Below, one piece after another: positions 7,250 to 13,889 of a stretch of 13,889 nucleotides of DNA. The DNA is taken from contig JBNJDJ010000052.1 of the NCBI GenBank assembly GCA_051744845.1, positions 1-13,889 on the forward strand. The letters run 5' to 3'. The stretch comes from JBNJDJ01 sp051744845. GTDB lineage: Bacteria > Bacillota > Clostridia > Peptostreptococcales > Acidaminobacteraceae. Under the pieces are notes generated by a model. The model was not told the DNA's origin, did not search any database, and saw nothing but the letters and a program-made list of their open reading frames with translations. The translations under genes and the position numbers were made by a program. Each line of letters starts with the position of its first letter. Position 1 is the stretch's first letter.

Positions 7250-7265
7250 TTTCATTTTAATGAAA
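7250..7265. promoter_or_regulatory. Inverted repeat upstream of the XRE-cupin promoter (operator candidate)
   Basis: TTTCATT (7250-7256) and AATGAAA (7259-7265) form a perfect 7-bp dyad with a 2-bp centre, just upstream of where the -35 region of the promoter would fall. Position and symmetry suit a dimeric HTH regulator such as the adjacent XRE-cupin protein acting on its own operon. Binding is inferred only. Confidence 0.4.
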
Positions 7266-7290
7266 ATATATTTTAATTTTTTTCAATATA

Positions 7291-7299
7291 TGATATAAT
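7291..7299 (+). promoter_or_regulatory. Extended -10 promoter of the hydroxyproline locus
   Basis: TGATATAAT is an exact TATAAT -10 box (7294-7299) with the upstream TG of an extended -10 element. There is no convincing -35 hexamer; the best spaced sequence is TTTTAA at 7271-7276. A promoter with strong -10 and weak -35 often relies on an activator. It would drive the regulator, activase and dehydratase genes as one transcript. Confidence 0.6.
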
Positions 7300-7317
7300 T
7301 AATTAAAATATTAACAA
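7300..7317. promoter_or_regulatory. Rex-like palindrome at the transcription start (tentative)
   Basis: TAATTAA-AATA-TTAACAA matches 12 of 14 specified bases of the Rex consensus TTGTTAAnnnnTTAACAA; the right half is perfect. It directly abuts the -10 box and would cover the start site, the classical place for a repressor. Rex senses NADH/NAD+ and would suit an NAD(P)H-consuming pathway. AT-rich sequence raises the chance-match rate, so this is tentative. Confidence 0.35.
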
Positions 7318-7333
7318 TCGATAGGAGATAATA

Positions 7334-7897
7334 ATGGAAAAAAATATAGGACCAAAAGTAAAGGAAATTAGAAAAGAAAAAGGTTATACACTTAAAACTT
7401 TAAGTAAAAAGACAGATTTATCTGTAGGTTTTTTGTCTCAATTTGAAAGAGGATTAACTTCAATAGCAGTAGATTCTTTAAAAAAAATTGCTAAAATCTT
7501 AGAAATAGATATTTCAACTTTTTTTGAAAGTACGCAAAATAAAAATGAAGATATTATCAAGTCTCATGAAAGAGAAATTTTAGAAATTGAAAATCAAAAG
7601 TTTATTCATTATCTTTTAACTAACAAACCTAAAGAAAAAAGTTTTTTACCTAAGATAGTAGAAATATTACCTATGAAAGCAGATGAAAATTTAAAACCTT
7701 ATAAGCACAATGGTGAAGAGTTTGTTTATGTTCTTGAAGGGATATTAACTTTATATTTAGAAGATGAAAAGAGATTTCTTTATCCAGGAGATAGTGCTCA
7801 CTATGATTCTTGTAAAAAACATAATTGGTCAAACGAGACAAATAAAAAAGTTAAATTATTAACTATACATTCTCCAAATCAATTAAAGGAGGAATAA
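7334..7897 (+). CDS. XRE-family transcriptional regulator with C-terminal cupin sensor domain
   Basis: A 187-residue two-domain regulator. The N-terminal helix-turn-helix spans about residues 6-62 (IGPKVKEIRKEKGYTLKTLS, then SVGFLSQFERG as recognition helix region). A linker leads to a small beta-barrel cupin domain at about 105-183, with KHNGEEFVYVLEG (H125, E129) and YPGDSAHYDSCKKHNWSN (H156, H163). The first histidine of the usual HxH cupin motif is replaced by Y/K, so metal binding may be altered or absent. AGGAG (7323-7327) precedes the ATG. It ends directly against the activase start codon with no gap, so it is the first gene of the hydroxyproline operon and likely its dedicated regulator, perhaps sensing hydroxyproline or proline in the cupin. 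The effector is inferred from context only. Confidence 0.9.
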   Translation: MEKNIGPKVKEIRKEKGYTLKTLSKKTDLSVGFLSQFERGLTSIAVDSLKKIAKILEIDISTFFESTQNKNEDIIKSHEREILEIENQKFIHYLLTNKPKEKSFLPKIVEILPMKADENLKPYKHNGEEFVYVLEGILTLYLEDEKRFLYPGDSAHYDSCKKHNWSNETNKKVKLLTIHSPNQLKEE

Positions 7898-8791
7898 ATG
7901 GATTCAGTATTAATTTACGATATTCAAAATTTTTCAATTCATAATGGAAAAGGAATAAGAACTACTATTTTTTTCAAAGGTTGTCCACTTGATTGTAGTT
8001 GGTGTCATAATCCAGAAAGTATATCTTTTAAGAAGGAAATGATGATTGATAAAGATAAGTGTATAAATTGTGGTAAATGTATTGATTATTGTGAAAGTGC
8101 TCGATTTTTAAAAAATGGAAATTTAAAATATAAAAGTGAATATTGTGATTTTTGTGAAAGTTGTACAATATTTTGTATAAATGATTGTAATCAGATTGTA
8201 GGAAAAAATTATAAAATAAATAAACTTGTTGATATAATTTTAAAAGATAAAAGTTTTTATAAATATTCTTCTGGTGGAGTAACTTTATCTGGAGGAGAAG
8301 CTTTAGTATTTGATAAATATATAAGTGAATTAATTGATAGATTGAAAGAACACAACATTAATATAACAATAGATACTTCAGGTTATGTTGATTTTGAAAA
8401 AATTAATAAAATAGCTTTAAAAGTAGATACTTTTTTGTATGATTTGAAAATTATGGATAATGAAAAACATCTTAAATATGTAGGAGTTGAAAATAAAAAA
8501 ATAATTTCTAATTTAAAAAAACTTTCTAGAATCCATAAAGATATAGTTATAAGAATACCTTTGATTAAAGGGGTTAATTCAAATGATAAAAATATTTTAA
8601 AGGTTATAAAATTAATGAATGATTTAAATTTAAAAAAAGTTGATTTATTACCTTATCATAGTGGTGGAGATCATAAAAGAAAAAAACTAGGTATGAAAAT
8701 TTATGATTTTGAAAAACCAAATAAAAAAAGAGTTAAGGAAATAAAAGAGATGTTTGAAAGTAAAAATATTATAGCTAGGATAGGAGGATAA
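7898..8791 (+). CDS. hypE: Glycyl-radical-enzyme activating protein (radical SAM), HypD activase
   Basis: Radical SAM enzyme that uses S-adenosylmethionine and a reduced 4Fe-4S cluster to abstract hydrogen from the backbone glycine of its partner, creating the stable glycyl radical. The 297 residues show the radical SAM motif C29-x3-C33-x2-C36. A ferredoxin-like insert for two extra clusters follows (C55/C58/C61/C65 and C83/C86/C89/C93), as in activases of non-PFL glycyl radical enzymes. Next come the SAM-binding GGE (132-134) in TLSGGEAL, DTSGYVD, YDLKIMD and IRIPLIKGVN. AAGGAGG sits at the end of the preceding gene, and the stop is one base from the hypD ATG, a coupling expected for an enzyme and its activator. 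It is complete. Partner choice (HypD) is inferred from adjacency. The name should not be confused with hydrogenase-maturation HypE. Confidence 0.92.
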   Translation: MDSVLIYDIQNFSIHNGKGIRTTIFFKGCPLDCSWCHNPESISFKKEMMIDKDKCINCGKCIDYCESARFLKNGNLKYKSEYCDFCESCTIFCINDCNQIVGKNYKINKLVDIILKDKSFYKYSSGGVTLSGGEALVFDKYISELIDRLKEHNINITIDTSGYVDFEKINKIALKVDTFLYDLKIMDNEKHLKYVGVENKKIISNLKKLSRIHKDIVIRIPLIKGVNSNDKNILKVIKLMNDLNLKKVDLLPYHSGGDHKRKKLGMKIYDFEKPNKKRVKEIKEMFESKNIIARIGG

Positions 8792-8792
8792 T

Positions 8793-11159
8793 ATGAGAGG
8801 TACAACAAAAAGAGTTCAAGAGTTAAGAAAAGAAAGTGTTGATGCAGTACCTAGAATTTCTATTGAAAGAGCTTTGCTTTTAAAACAAGCTTATAAAAAG
8901 TACGAAGGAAAAGTATCTATACCAGAGCTTAGAGCATTAGCATTTAAATATATATGTGAAAATAGAAGTTTATATTTTGGTGATAAAGAATTAATAGTAG
9001 GAGAAAAAGGAGAAAGTCCTAAATCTACACCAACCTATCCAGAACTTTGTTGTCACACTATGAAAGATTTAGATATAATGGATAAAAGAGAAAAAATATT
9101 TTTCAAAGTTAGTGATAGAGTCAAAGAAATACATCAAAAGGAAATAATTCCTTTTTTTAAAGAAAGATCTATTAGAAAAAAGATATTTGATAATGTAGAT
9201 AAAAAGTGGAAAACTTGTTATCTAAATGGTTTATTTACTGAATTTATGGAGCAAAGAGCTCCAGGTCATACAGTTGCTGATGGAAAAATATATGAAAAAG
9301 GATTTAAAGATATTATTTTAGAAATAGAAAATGAAATAAAAAATTTAGACTTTTTGAATGATGAAAATGCTTTAAATAAAAGAAATCAGCTAAAAGCTAT
9401 GAAAATAGCGTGTGAAGGGATTATTATTTTAGGAGAAAGATATAAGAAATTAGCATTAAAAAAATATGAAAATGAAACAGATGAAAAAAGAAAAGAAGAA
9501 CTTTTAGAAATTTATAATAATTTTAAAAATATACCTAAAAATAAACCTGAGTCTTTTCAACAAGCAATTCAAATGTATTGGTTAGTTCATATATGTGTGA
9601 CTAATGAGTTAAATATATGGGATGCATTTTCACCTGGTAGATTAGACCAACATTTGATAAAATTTTATAAAAGGGATTTAGAGAAAAATAATATAACTAG
9701 AAAAAAAGCTAAAGAACTTTTAGAATGTTTTTGGATTAAATTTAATAATCAACCTGCACCACCAAAGGTAGGAGTAACTTTAAAAGAAAGTGGAACTTAT
9801 ACTGATTTTGCAAATATAAATACTGGTGGTGTTACATCTAAAGGTAAAGATGGAGTAAATGAAGTTTCTTATTTAATTTTAGAAACAATGGATGAATTAA
9901 AATTATTACAACCTAGTTCTAATGTACAGATTAGTAAAAACACTCCAAAAGATTTTTTATTAAAATCGGTTGAAATTTCTAAGAAAGGTTGGGGACAACC
10001 AGCTTTTTATAATACTGAGGCTATAATAAAAGAATTACTAAATGCAGGAAAAAGCATAGAAGATGCATATGAAGGTGGATGTAGTGGTTGTGTAGAAACT
10101 GGAGCATATGGAAAAGAAGCTTATATATTAACAGGATATTTTAATTTACCAAAGATTTTAGAGTTAACTTTAACAAATGGTTATGATTATTTTTCAAATA
10201 AACAAATCGGCTTGAAATTAGGAGAAGCTAAAGACTTTGAATCATATGAAGATCTTTTGAAAGCTTTTAAGAAGAATGTTAAGTATTTTGTAGATATTAA
10301 AATTAAAGGTAATAATATAATTGAAAAGATATATGCAGATAACATGCCTGCTCCGTTTATTTCTACAATTATTGATGACTGTATAAAAAAAGGAAAAGAT
10401 TATAATGCAGGTGGAGCTAGATATAATACTAACTATATCCAAGGTGTTGGAATAGGAACAATTACTGATTCACTTTCAGCTATTAAATATAATGTATTTG
10501 ATAAAAAGAGATTTACTTTAGAAAAATTAGTTGAAAGTTTGAAGAATAATTTTGAAAATAATGAAATGATTAAACATTTAGTCAAAAATAAAACTCCTAA
10601 ATATGGTAATGATAATGAGTATGCAGATAAGATTATGCAATCTGTTTTCAAGATATTTCACGATGAAGTGACAGGTAGAAAAAATTTAAAAGACGGATAT
10701 TATAGGATTGATATGTTACCAACTACATGTCACGTATATTTTGGAAGTGTTATGATTGCAAGTCCAAATGGAAGGTTAAAAGGCTTGCCTGTATCTGATG
10801 GGATTTCACCAGCTAAAGGTGCTGATGTAAAAGGAATAACAAAGGTAATCAATTCTAGTTTGAAAATGGATCATTTAAAAACTGGAGGTACACTTCTTAA
10901 TCAAAAATTAGCACCTGAGTCTGTAAAAGGTGATAAAGGAAGTGAGAATATAAGTTCCATAATTAGAAGTTACTTTAATAGAGATGGCCATCATATACAG
11001 TTTAATGTGATAAAAAAGGAAAAATTAATAAAAGCTCAAAATAATCCTGAGAAGTATAAAAATTTAATAGTTAGAGTAGCAGGTTACAGTGATTATTTTA
11101 ATAATTTAGATAAAAACTTACAAAATGAAATTATTAATAGAACAGAACAAAATATTTAA
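8793..11159 (+). CDS. hypD: trans-4-Hydroxy-L-proline dehydratase (glycyl radical enzyme)
   Basis: Converts trans-4-hydroxy-L-proline to (S)-1-pyrroline-5-carboxylate plus water by radical dehydration; strictly anaerobic. The 788 residues are the expected full length. The PFL-like domain carries the thiyl-radical loop GGCSGCVETGAYG with catalytic C433 and E435, and the glycyl radical domain carries RVAGYSDYF with G764. The residues I recall as active-site groups of Clostridioides difficile HypD (H160, D278, S334, F340, C434, E436, Y450, T645, G765) are all present here with a constant shift of minus one: H159, D277, S333, F339, C433, E435, Y449, T644, G764. That pattern distinguishes it from PFL, glycerol and diol dehydratases, choline lyase and arylacetate decarboxylases. 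The activase precedes it and proC lies downstream. Not related to hydrogenase-maturation HypD. Confidence 0.93.
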   Translation: MRGTTKRVQELRKESVDAVPRISIERALLLKQAYKKYEGKVSIPELRALAFKYICENRSLYFGDKELIVGEKGESPKSTPTYPELCCHTMKDLDIMDKREKIFFKVSDRVKEIHQKEIIPFFKERSIRKKIFDNVDKKWKTCYLNGLFTEFMEQRAPGHTVADGKIYEKGFKDIILEIENEIKNLDFLNDENALNKRNQLKAMKIACEGIIILGERYKKLALKKYENETDEKRKEELLEIYNNFKNIPKNKPESFQQAIQMYWLVHICVTNELNIWDAFSPGRLDQHLIKFYKRDLEKNNITRKKAKELLECFWIKFNNQPAPPKVGVTLKESGTYTDFANINTGGVTSKGKDGVNEVSYLILETMDELKLLQPSSNVQISKNTPKDFLLKSVEISKKGWGQPAFYNTEAIIKELLNAGKSIEDAYEGGCSGCVETGAYGKEAYILTGYFNLPKILELTLTNGYDYFSNKQIGLKLGEAKDFESYEDLLKAFKKNVKYFVDIKIKGNNIIEKIYADNMPAPFISTIIDDCIKKGKDYNAGGARYNTNYIQGVGIGTITDSLSAIKYNVFDKKRFTLEKLVESLKNNFENNEMIKHLVKNKTPKYGNDNEYADKIMQSVFKIFHDEVTGRKNLKDGYYRIDMLPTTCHVYFGSVMIASPNGRLKGLPVSDGISPAKGADVKGITKVINSSLKMDHLKTGGTLLNQKLAPESVKGDKGSENISSIIRSYFNRDGHHIQFNVIKKEKLIKAQNNPEKYKNLIVRVAGYSDYFNNLDKNLQNEIINRTEQNI

Positions 11160-11235
11160 TTAAAATTAGAATAATAAAAGTTTATGATTTAAATACAATT
11201 AAAGTTTTCAAATATTTTTTATGAATTTTAAGAAT

Positions 11236-11263
11236 TTGTATTATGATTTTTTAATGATATAAT
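11236..11263 (+). promoter_or_regulatory. Probable own promoter of the AAA/PD-(D/E)XK gene
   Basis: TGATATAAT (11255-11263) is another extended -10 element with an exact TATAAT box; TTGTAT (11236-11241), 16 bp upstream, is a weak -35. It lies in the 143-base gap after hypD, 40 bases before the next ATG. The gap otherwise shows no convincing terminator, so hypD transcripts may also run on. Confidence 0.55.
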
Positions 11264-11302
11264 TATTATAAGATTTATTTTATTGGACTTTGGAGGATTT
11301 GT

Positions 11303-12847
11303 ATGTTAAAACGTTTACCACTTGGGATAGTTTCTATAAAAGAATTGTTAAATGAAGATTATTTATATATTGATAAGACAATGTATTATAAAAGATTAAT
11401 TGATGAAGGCAAATATTTTTTCTTATCAAGACCTAGAAGATTTGGAAAAACTTTATTAATATCTACTTTAAAAGAAATATTTAAAGGGAATAAGGAAATT
11501 TTTAAAGATCAATGGATATATAATAATTATGAATTTGAAAAACATCCTGTAATTCATATTGATTTTAATGAAATTAATTATAAGGAAGGTATTTTAAAGT
11601 TTAAAAAAAGTTTAATAAACAAATTAGTAATTATTGGTAAAAGTTATAATATAGAAATTGAGAATGATTCTCCTAAAGATATATTTGTAGAATTAATTGA
11701 AAAATTAGAAAAAATTAATAAAGTAGTGATTTTAATAGATGAGTATGATAAGCCAATGATTGAATATATAAATGACTTTCAGAAAGCTGAAAAAAATAAA
11801 GAATTTATTTCTAATTTTTATGAAGTGATTAAAGCTAAAGGTGATTATTTAAATTTTGTTTTATTAACTGGAGTAACGAAAGTTTCTAAAACATCTATTT
11901 TTTCTAAATTAAATAATTTAACGGATATTTCCCTTTCAAATAGATATTCTGAAATGTTAGGAATTACTGAAAAAGAACTTTATAATTATTTTGATAAACA
12001 TTTGATTAATACAGCTAATAAATTAGATATAACTGTAGATCAATTAAAGCTTAAATTAAAAAAGTGGTATAATGGATACAGTTGGTATAAAAATACAAAA
12101 GTTTATAATCCATATTCAATTTTGAATTTTTTTGTTGAAAATAAATTTAAAAACTATTGGTTTGAAACAGGTACACCTACTTTTTTAATAGATATGATAA
12201 AGAAAAACAATTATAATCTATCAAATTTAGAAGAAGTAGAAGTAGAAGAATATATTTTTAACAGTTATGATTTAAAGTATGCTGATATAACAGCTTTATT
12301 ATTTCAAACAGGATATTTAACGATTAAAGAAAATTATCAATTTATGAATATGGATATGTATAAATTAGTAACCCCAAATTATGAAGTGAAAAATTCTTTA
12401 ATGAATTATATTTTAAAGGCATATACAGATGGTAATGACACTAAAGAAAAAGTAAAATATATTAATATGTTAAAATCTTTGATAAATAAAAATATAGAAA
12501 AATTCATAGATTTACTTAAAAGTGCTTTTGCTTCAATTCCTTATAATATCTATCCAACTAAGGAAAAGTATTATCATTCAATATTTGTATTGATCATGAA
12601 TTTATTAGGTGCAGATGTAAAAGCAGAGGTATTAACAGATAAAGGAAGAATCGATGGAATTTTAGAATTTGAAGATATTATATATATTATAGAATTTAAA
12701 ACTGGTGATGCAAAGAGTGGACTAAAACAAATTAAGGAAAAAAAGTATTATGAAAAATATATAGATTTAAATAAAGAAATTTTTCTTTTAAGTATTGGAG
12801 GTTTTTTAGATAAAGATATTGAATATGTTTTTGAAAAAATAAAATAA
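11303..12847 (+). CDS. AAA-ATPase-like protein with C-terminal PD-(D/E)XK nuclease-type domain (DUF1703 family)
   Basis: A complete 514-residue member of a large family of unknown role that is multi-copy in many anaerobes. The N-terminal P-loop domain opens with LPLGIVSIKELLNEDYLYIDKT. It has a Walker A-like SRPRRFGKT (42-50, K49) and Walker B LIDEYD (144-149). GVTKVSKTSIFSKLNNLTDI and KKWYNGYSW are also family hallmarks. The C-terminal domain ends in a PD-(D/E)XK core: GRIDG (D451) then IIEFKTG (E464, K466), so nuclease residues are intact. It has GGAGG (11292-11296) ahead of the ATG and a probable promoter of its own. It sits between hypD and proC, two enzymes of one pathway, with which it has no known link. 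Base composition matches its neighbours. Function may be defensive, mobile or regulatory; none is proven. Confidence 0.85.
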   Translation: MLKRLPLGIVSIKELLNEDYLYIDKTMYYKRLIDEGKYFFLSRPRRFGKTLLISTLKEIFKGNKEIFKDQWIYNNYEFEKHPVIHIDFNEINYKEGILKFKKSLINKLVIIGKSYNIEIENDSPKDIFVELIEKLEKINKVVILIDEYDKPMIEYINDFQKAEKNKEFISNFYEVIKAKGDYLNFVLLTGVTKVSKTSIFSKLNNLTDISLSNRYSEMLGITEKELYNYFDKHLINTANKLDITVDQLKLKLKKWYNGYSWYKNTKVYNPYSILNFFVENKFKNYWFETGTPTFLIDMIKKNNYNLSNLEEVEVEEYIFNSYDLKYADITALLFQTGYLTIKENYQFMNMDMYKLVTPNYEVKNSLMNYILKAYTDGNDTKEKVKYINMLKSLINKNIEKFIDLLKSAFASIPYNIYPTKEKYYHSIFVLIMNLLGADVKAEVLTDKGRIDGILEFEDIIYIIEFKTGDAKSGLKQIKEKKYYEKYIDLNKEIFLLSIGGFLDKDIEYVFEKIK

Positions 12848-12882
12848 TATTTATAAAAATATTAGAAAAGTAAGGGGGCATT

Positions 12883-13683
12883 ATGGATAAAAAAATTGGT
12901 TTTATTGGTAGTGGGAATATGGGTACAGCTATGATAAAAGGTATTTTAAGTTCTGAAATAATAGATTCTAAAAATATTTATGTCAACGATATTCATAAAG
13001 AAAAGCTAGATAATTTAGAAGAAAATTTAGGTGTTAAAACTACTTTAAATGTAAAAGATTTAGTTAAAAGTGTTGATATATTAGTTCTTTCTGTAAAACC
13101 TAATATATATAAAAAAGTTTTACTAGATATAAAAGATAGTCTTAAAAAAGATATGTTGATAGTTACTATTGCTGCTGGTATAAGTATTGAATTTGTTGAA
13201 AATTTAATAGGTGATGATAAAAAAATTATTAGAACAATGCCTAATACTCCAGCATTAGTAAATGAAGGTATGGCAGCTATTTGTCCAAATAAAAATATTG
13301 AAAAAGATGAACTCAATCAAGTTAAATCTATATTTGAGTCATTTGGAAAAGCAGAGGTTGTTAAAGAAAGTTTAATAGATAGCGTTATAGGTGTTAGTGG
13401 ATCTTCACCAGCATATGTATTTAAATTTATAGAAGCCATGGCTGATGGAGCAGTATTAGGTGGTATGCCTAGAGAAAAGGCATATAAATTTGCTGCTCAA
13501 GCTGTTTTAGGTAGTGCAAAGATGGTTTTAGAAACAGATATGCATCCTGCAGAGTTAAAAGATATGGTTTGTTCTCCAGGAGGGACTACTATTGAAGCGA
13601 TTGCGTCATTAGAAAAACAAGGATTTTCAGGAACAGTTATTGAAGCTATAAATAAATGTATGGATAAATCAAAAAATATGTAA
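12883..13683 (+). CDS. proC: Pyrroline-5-carboxylate reductase
   Basis: Cytoplasmic NAD(P)H-dependent reductase converting 1-pyrroline-5-carboxylate to L-proline. The 266 residues show an N-terminal Rossmann fold with IGFIGSGNMG (5-14), LSVKP at the end of the nucleotide domain, and TMPNTPALVNEG. The C-terminal dimerisation domain carries SGSSPAY (172-178) and the family signature CSPGGTTIEAI (230-240), so it is full length and intact. AAGGGG (12872-12877) ahead of the ATG is a slightly unusual ribosome binding site. The gene follows the AAA/PD-(D/E)XK gene by 35 bases with no clear promoter between, so it is probably co-transcribed with it. Because hypD makes the ProC substrate, ProC here most likely finishes hydroxyproline reduction, besides possibly serving proline biosynthesis. 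No proA or proB is present, which supports the salvage role. Confidence 0.96.
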   Translation: MDKKIGFIGSGNMGTAMIKGILSSEIIDSKNIYVNDIHKEKLDNLEENLGVKTTLNVKDLVKSVDILVLSVKPNIYKKVLLDIKDSLKKDMLIVTIAAGISIEFVENLIGDDKKIIRTMPNTPALVNEGMAAICPNKNIEKDELNQVKSIFESFGKAEVVKESLIDSVIGVSGSSPAYVFKFIEAMADGAVLGGMPREKAYKFAAQAVLGSAKMVLETDMHPAELKDMVCSPGGTTIEAIASLEKQGFSGTVIEAINKCMDKSKNM

Positions 13684-13689
13684 AAAATA

Positions 13690-13711
13690 AACCTCTCATT
13701 TTGAGAGGTTT
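13690..13711. terminator. Bidirectional terminator between proC and the convergent MBL-fold gene
   Basis: AACCTCTCA (13690-13698) and TGAGAGGTT (13702-13710) form a perfect 9-bp stem with a TTT loop. On the + strand only a short T-run follows (TTTCT), while on the - strand the stem is followed by TTATTTTTTA, a better terminator tail. It lies between two convergent genes and probably ends both. Confidence 0.85.
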
Positions 13712-13889
13712 CTAAATTTCTACAATTTCATTTTTTTCAGGTATATATACATTAAAATTATTTTTTTCTAATTCATTTTTAAAAATTTCTTTAGTTTCTT
13801 TTTCTCCATGAGTTAAAAATATCTTTTTAAGATTATTTAAATTAGAAATATATTTAAATAAATCCTTTTGATCAGCATGGGCAGAAAAA
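13712..13889 (-). CDS. Beta-CASP metallo-beta-lactamase-fold protein, C-terminal end (5' part outside window)
   Basis: Reading the - strand from 13888 down to the TAG at 13714-13712 gives 58 residues. They begin FSAHADQKDLFKYI, continue KKIFLTHGEKETKEIF and end VYIPEKNEIVEI. FSAHAD with its conserved histidine and the later HGE motif are the C-terminal hallmarks (RMMBL segment) of beta-CASP MBL-fold enzymes, zinc-dependent RNases such as CPSF73-like and RNase J-like proteins. The alignment runs to the natural C-terminus, so this is a normal gene cut by the window edge, not a fragment. The typical length is 450-550 residues, so most of it, including the HxHxDH metal site, is off the window. 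It converges with proC. RNase activity is inferred from family. Confidence 0.85.
   Translation of the reverse strand, partial: FSAHADQKDLFKYISNLNNLKKIFLTHGEKETKEIFKNELEKNNFNVYIPEKNEIVEI

Noticed and set aside
10242..10651. Two antisense open frames within hypD
   Set aside because: They lie inside strongly conserved hypD coding sequence and look hydrophobic only because of reverse AT-rich codons.
8793..11159. Pyruvate formate-lyase, glycerol/diol dehydratase or choline lyase as the identity of the glycyl radical enzyme
   Set aside because: The GGCSGCVETGAYG loop and the set of HypD active-site residues fit hydroxyproline dehydratase, and proC nearby supplies the matching next step.
11308..11321. 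cre-like sequence TTAAAACGTTTACC at the start of the AAA/PD-(D/E)XK gene
   Set aside because: It misses two specified bases of the cre consensus and lies in coding sequence; probably chance, though roadblock sites of this kind exist.
12846..12863. AT-only inverted repeat (AATATTT/AAATATT) between the AAA gene and proC as a terminator
   Set aside because: Seven A-T pairs only and no T-run; too weak to call, so proC is probably co-transcribed.
12993..13316. 107-residue antisense open frame within proC
   Set aside because: No ribosome binding site or family features; proC is intact and canonical on the + strand.
1..13889. CRISPR arrays, tRNA/rRNA genes, insertion sequences, prophage or attachment sites
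   Set aside because: No regularly spaced repeats, no tRNA-like cloverleaf with CCA context, no transposase or integrase frames were seen on either strand.

Overview
The window is a very AT-rich stretch (GC roughly in the high twenties by eye) from a low-GC Gram-positive anaerobe. The evidence is GlpP-type antiterminator, CcpA-type cre boxes, AGGAGG ribosome binding sites, pyruvate:ferredoxin oxidoreductase and an oxygen-sensitive glycyl radical enzyme. A Clostridia/Tissierellia-like host, possibly an amino-acid fermenter, is my inference; I cannot name the genus.

Layout, left to right. (1) 1-1473, + strand: the 3' part of a glycerol-type antiterminator (GlpP), then a complete threonine-aldolase-like PLP enzyme. 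(2) 1474-1719: a dense control region with an AT hairpin, two cre-like boxes and a consensus promoter (TTGACA, 17 bp, TATAAT). It drives nifJ (1720-5247), the central pyruvate-oxidising enzyme, which ends at a strong intrinsic terminator. (3) 5308-7126: three closely packed genes (SRPBCC-like protein, COG4087-type HAD protein, ribokinase) with no obvious promoter of their own, closed by a terminator. (4) 7250-13710: a trans-4-hydroxy-L-proline reduction locus. It holds an XRE-cupin regulator, a radical SAM activase, the glycyl radical dehydratase HypD and pyrroline-5-carboxylate reductase ProC. An unrelated AAA-ATPase/PD-(D/E)XK gene with its own promoter sits between hypD and proC. (5) 13712-13889, - strand: the C-terminal end of a beta-CASP metallo-beta-lactamase-fold protein, convergent with proC across a shared terminator.

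How the genes work together: HypE should install the glycyl radical on HypD. HypD dehydrates trans-4-hydroxyproline to pyrroline-5-carboxylate, and ProC reduces that to L-proline, consuming NAD(P)H. This makes hydroxyproline an electron sink and proline source, which fits an anaerobe producing reduced ferredoxin through NifJ. A Rex-like palindrome beside the regulator's -10 box, if real, would tie the locus to the NADH/NAD+ ratio.

No rRNA, tRNA, CRISPR array, insertion sequence or replication origin was seen, and no gene-free stretch exceeds about 250 bases. The most unusual points are the AAA/PD-(D/E)XK gene splitting the hydroxyproline pathway, the paired cre boxes at nifJ, and the little-studied SRPBCC/COG4087/ribokinase cluster.
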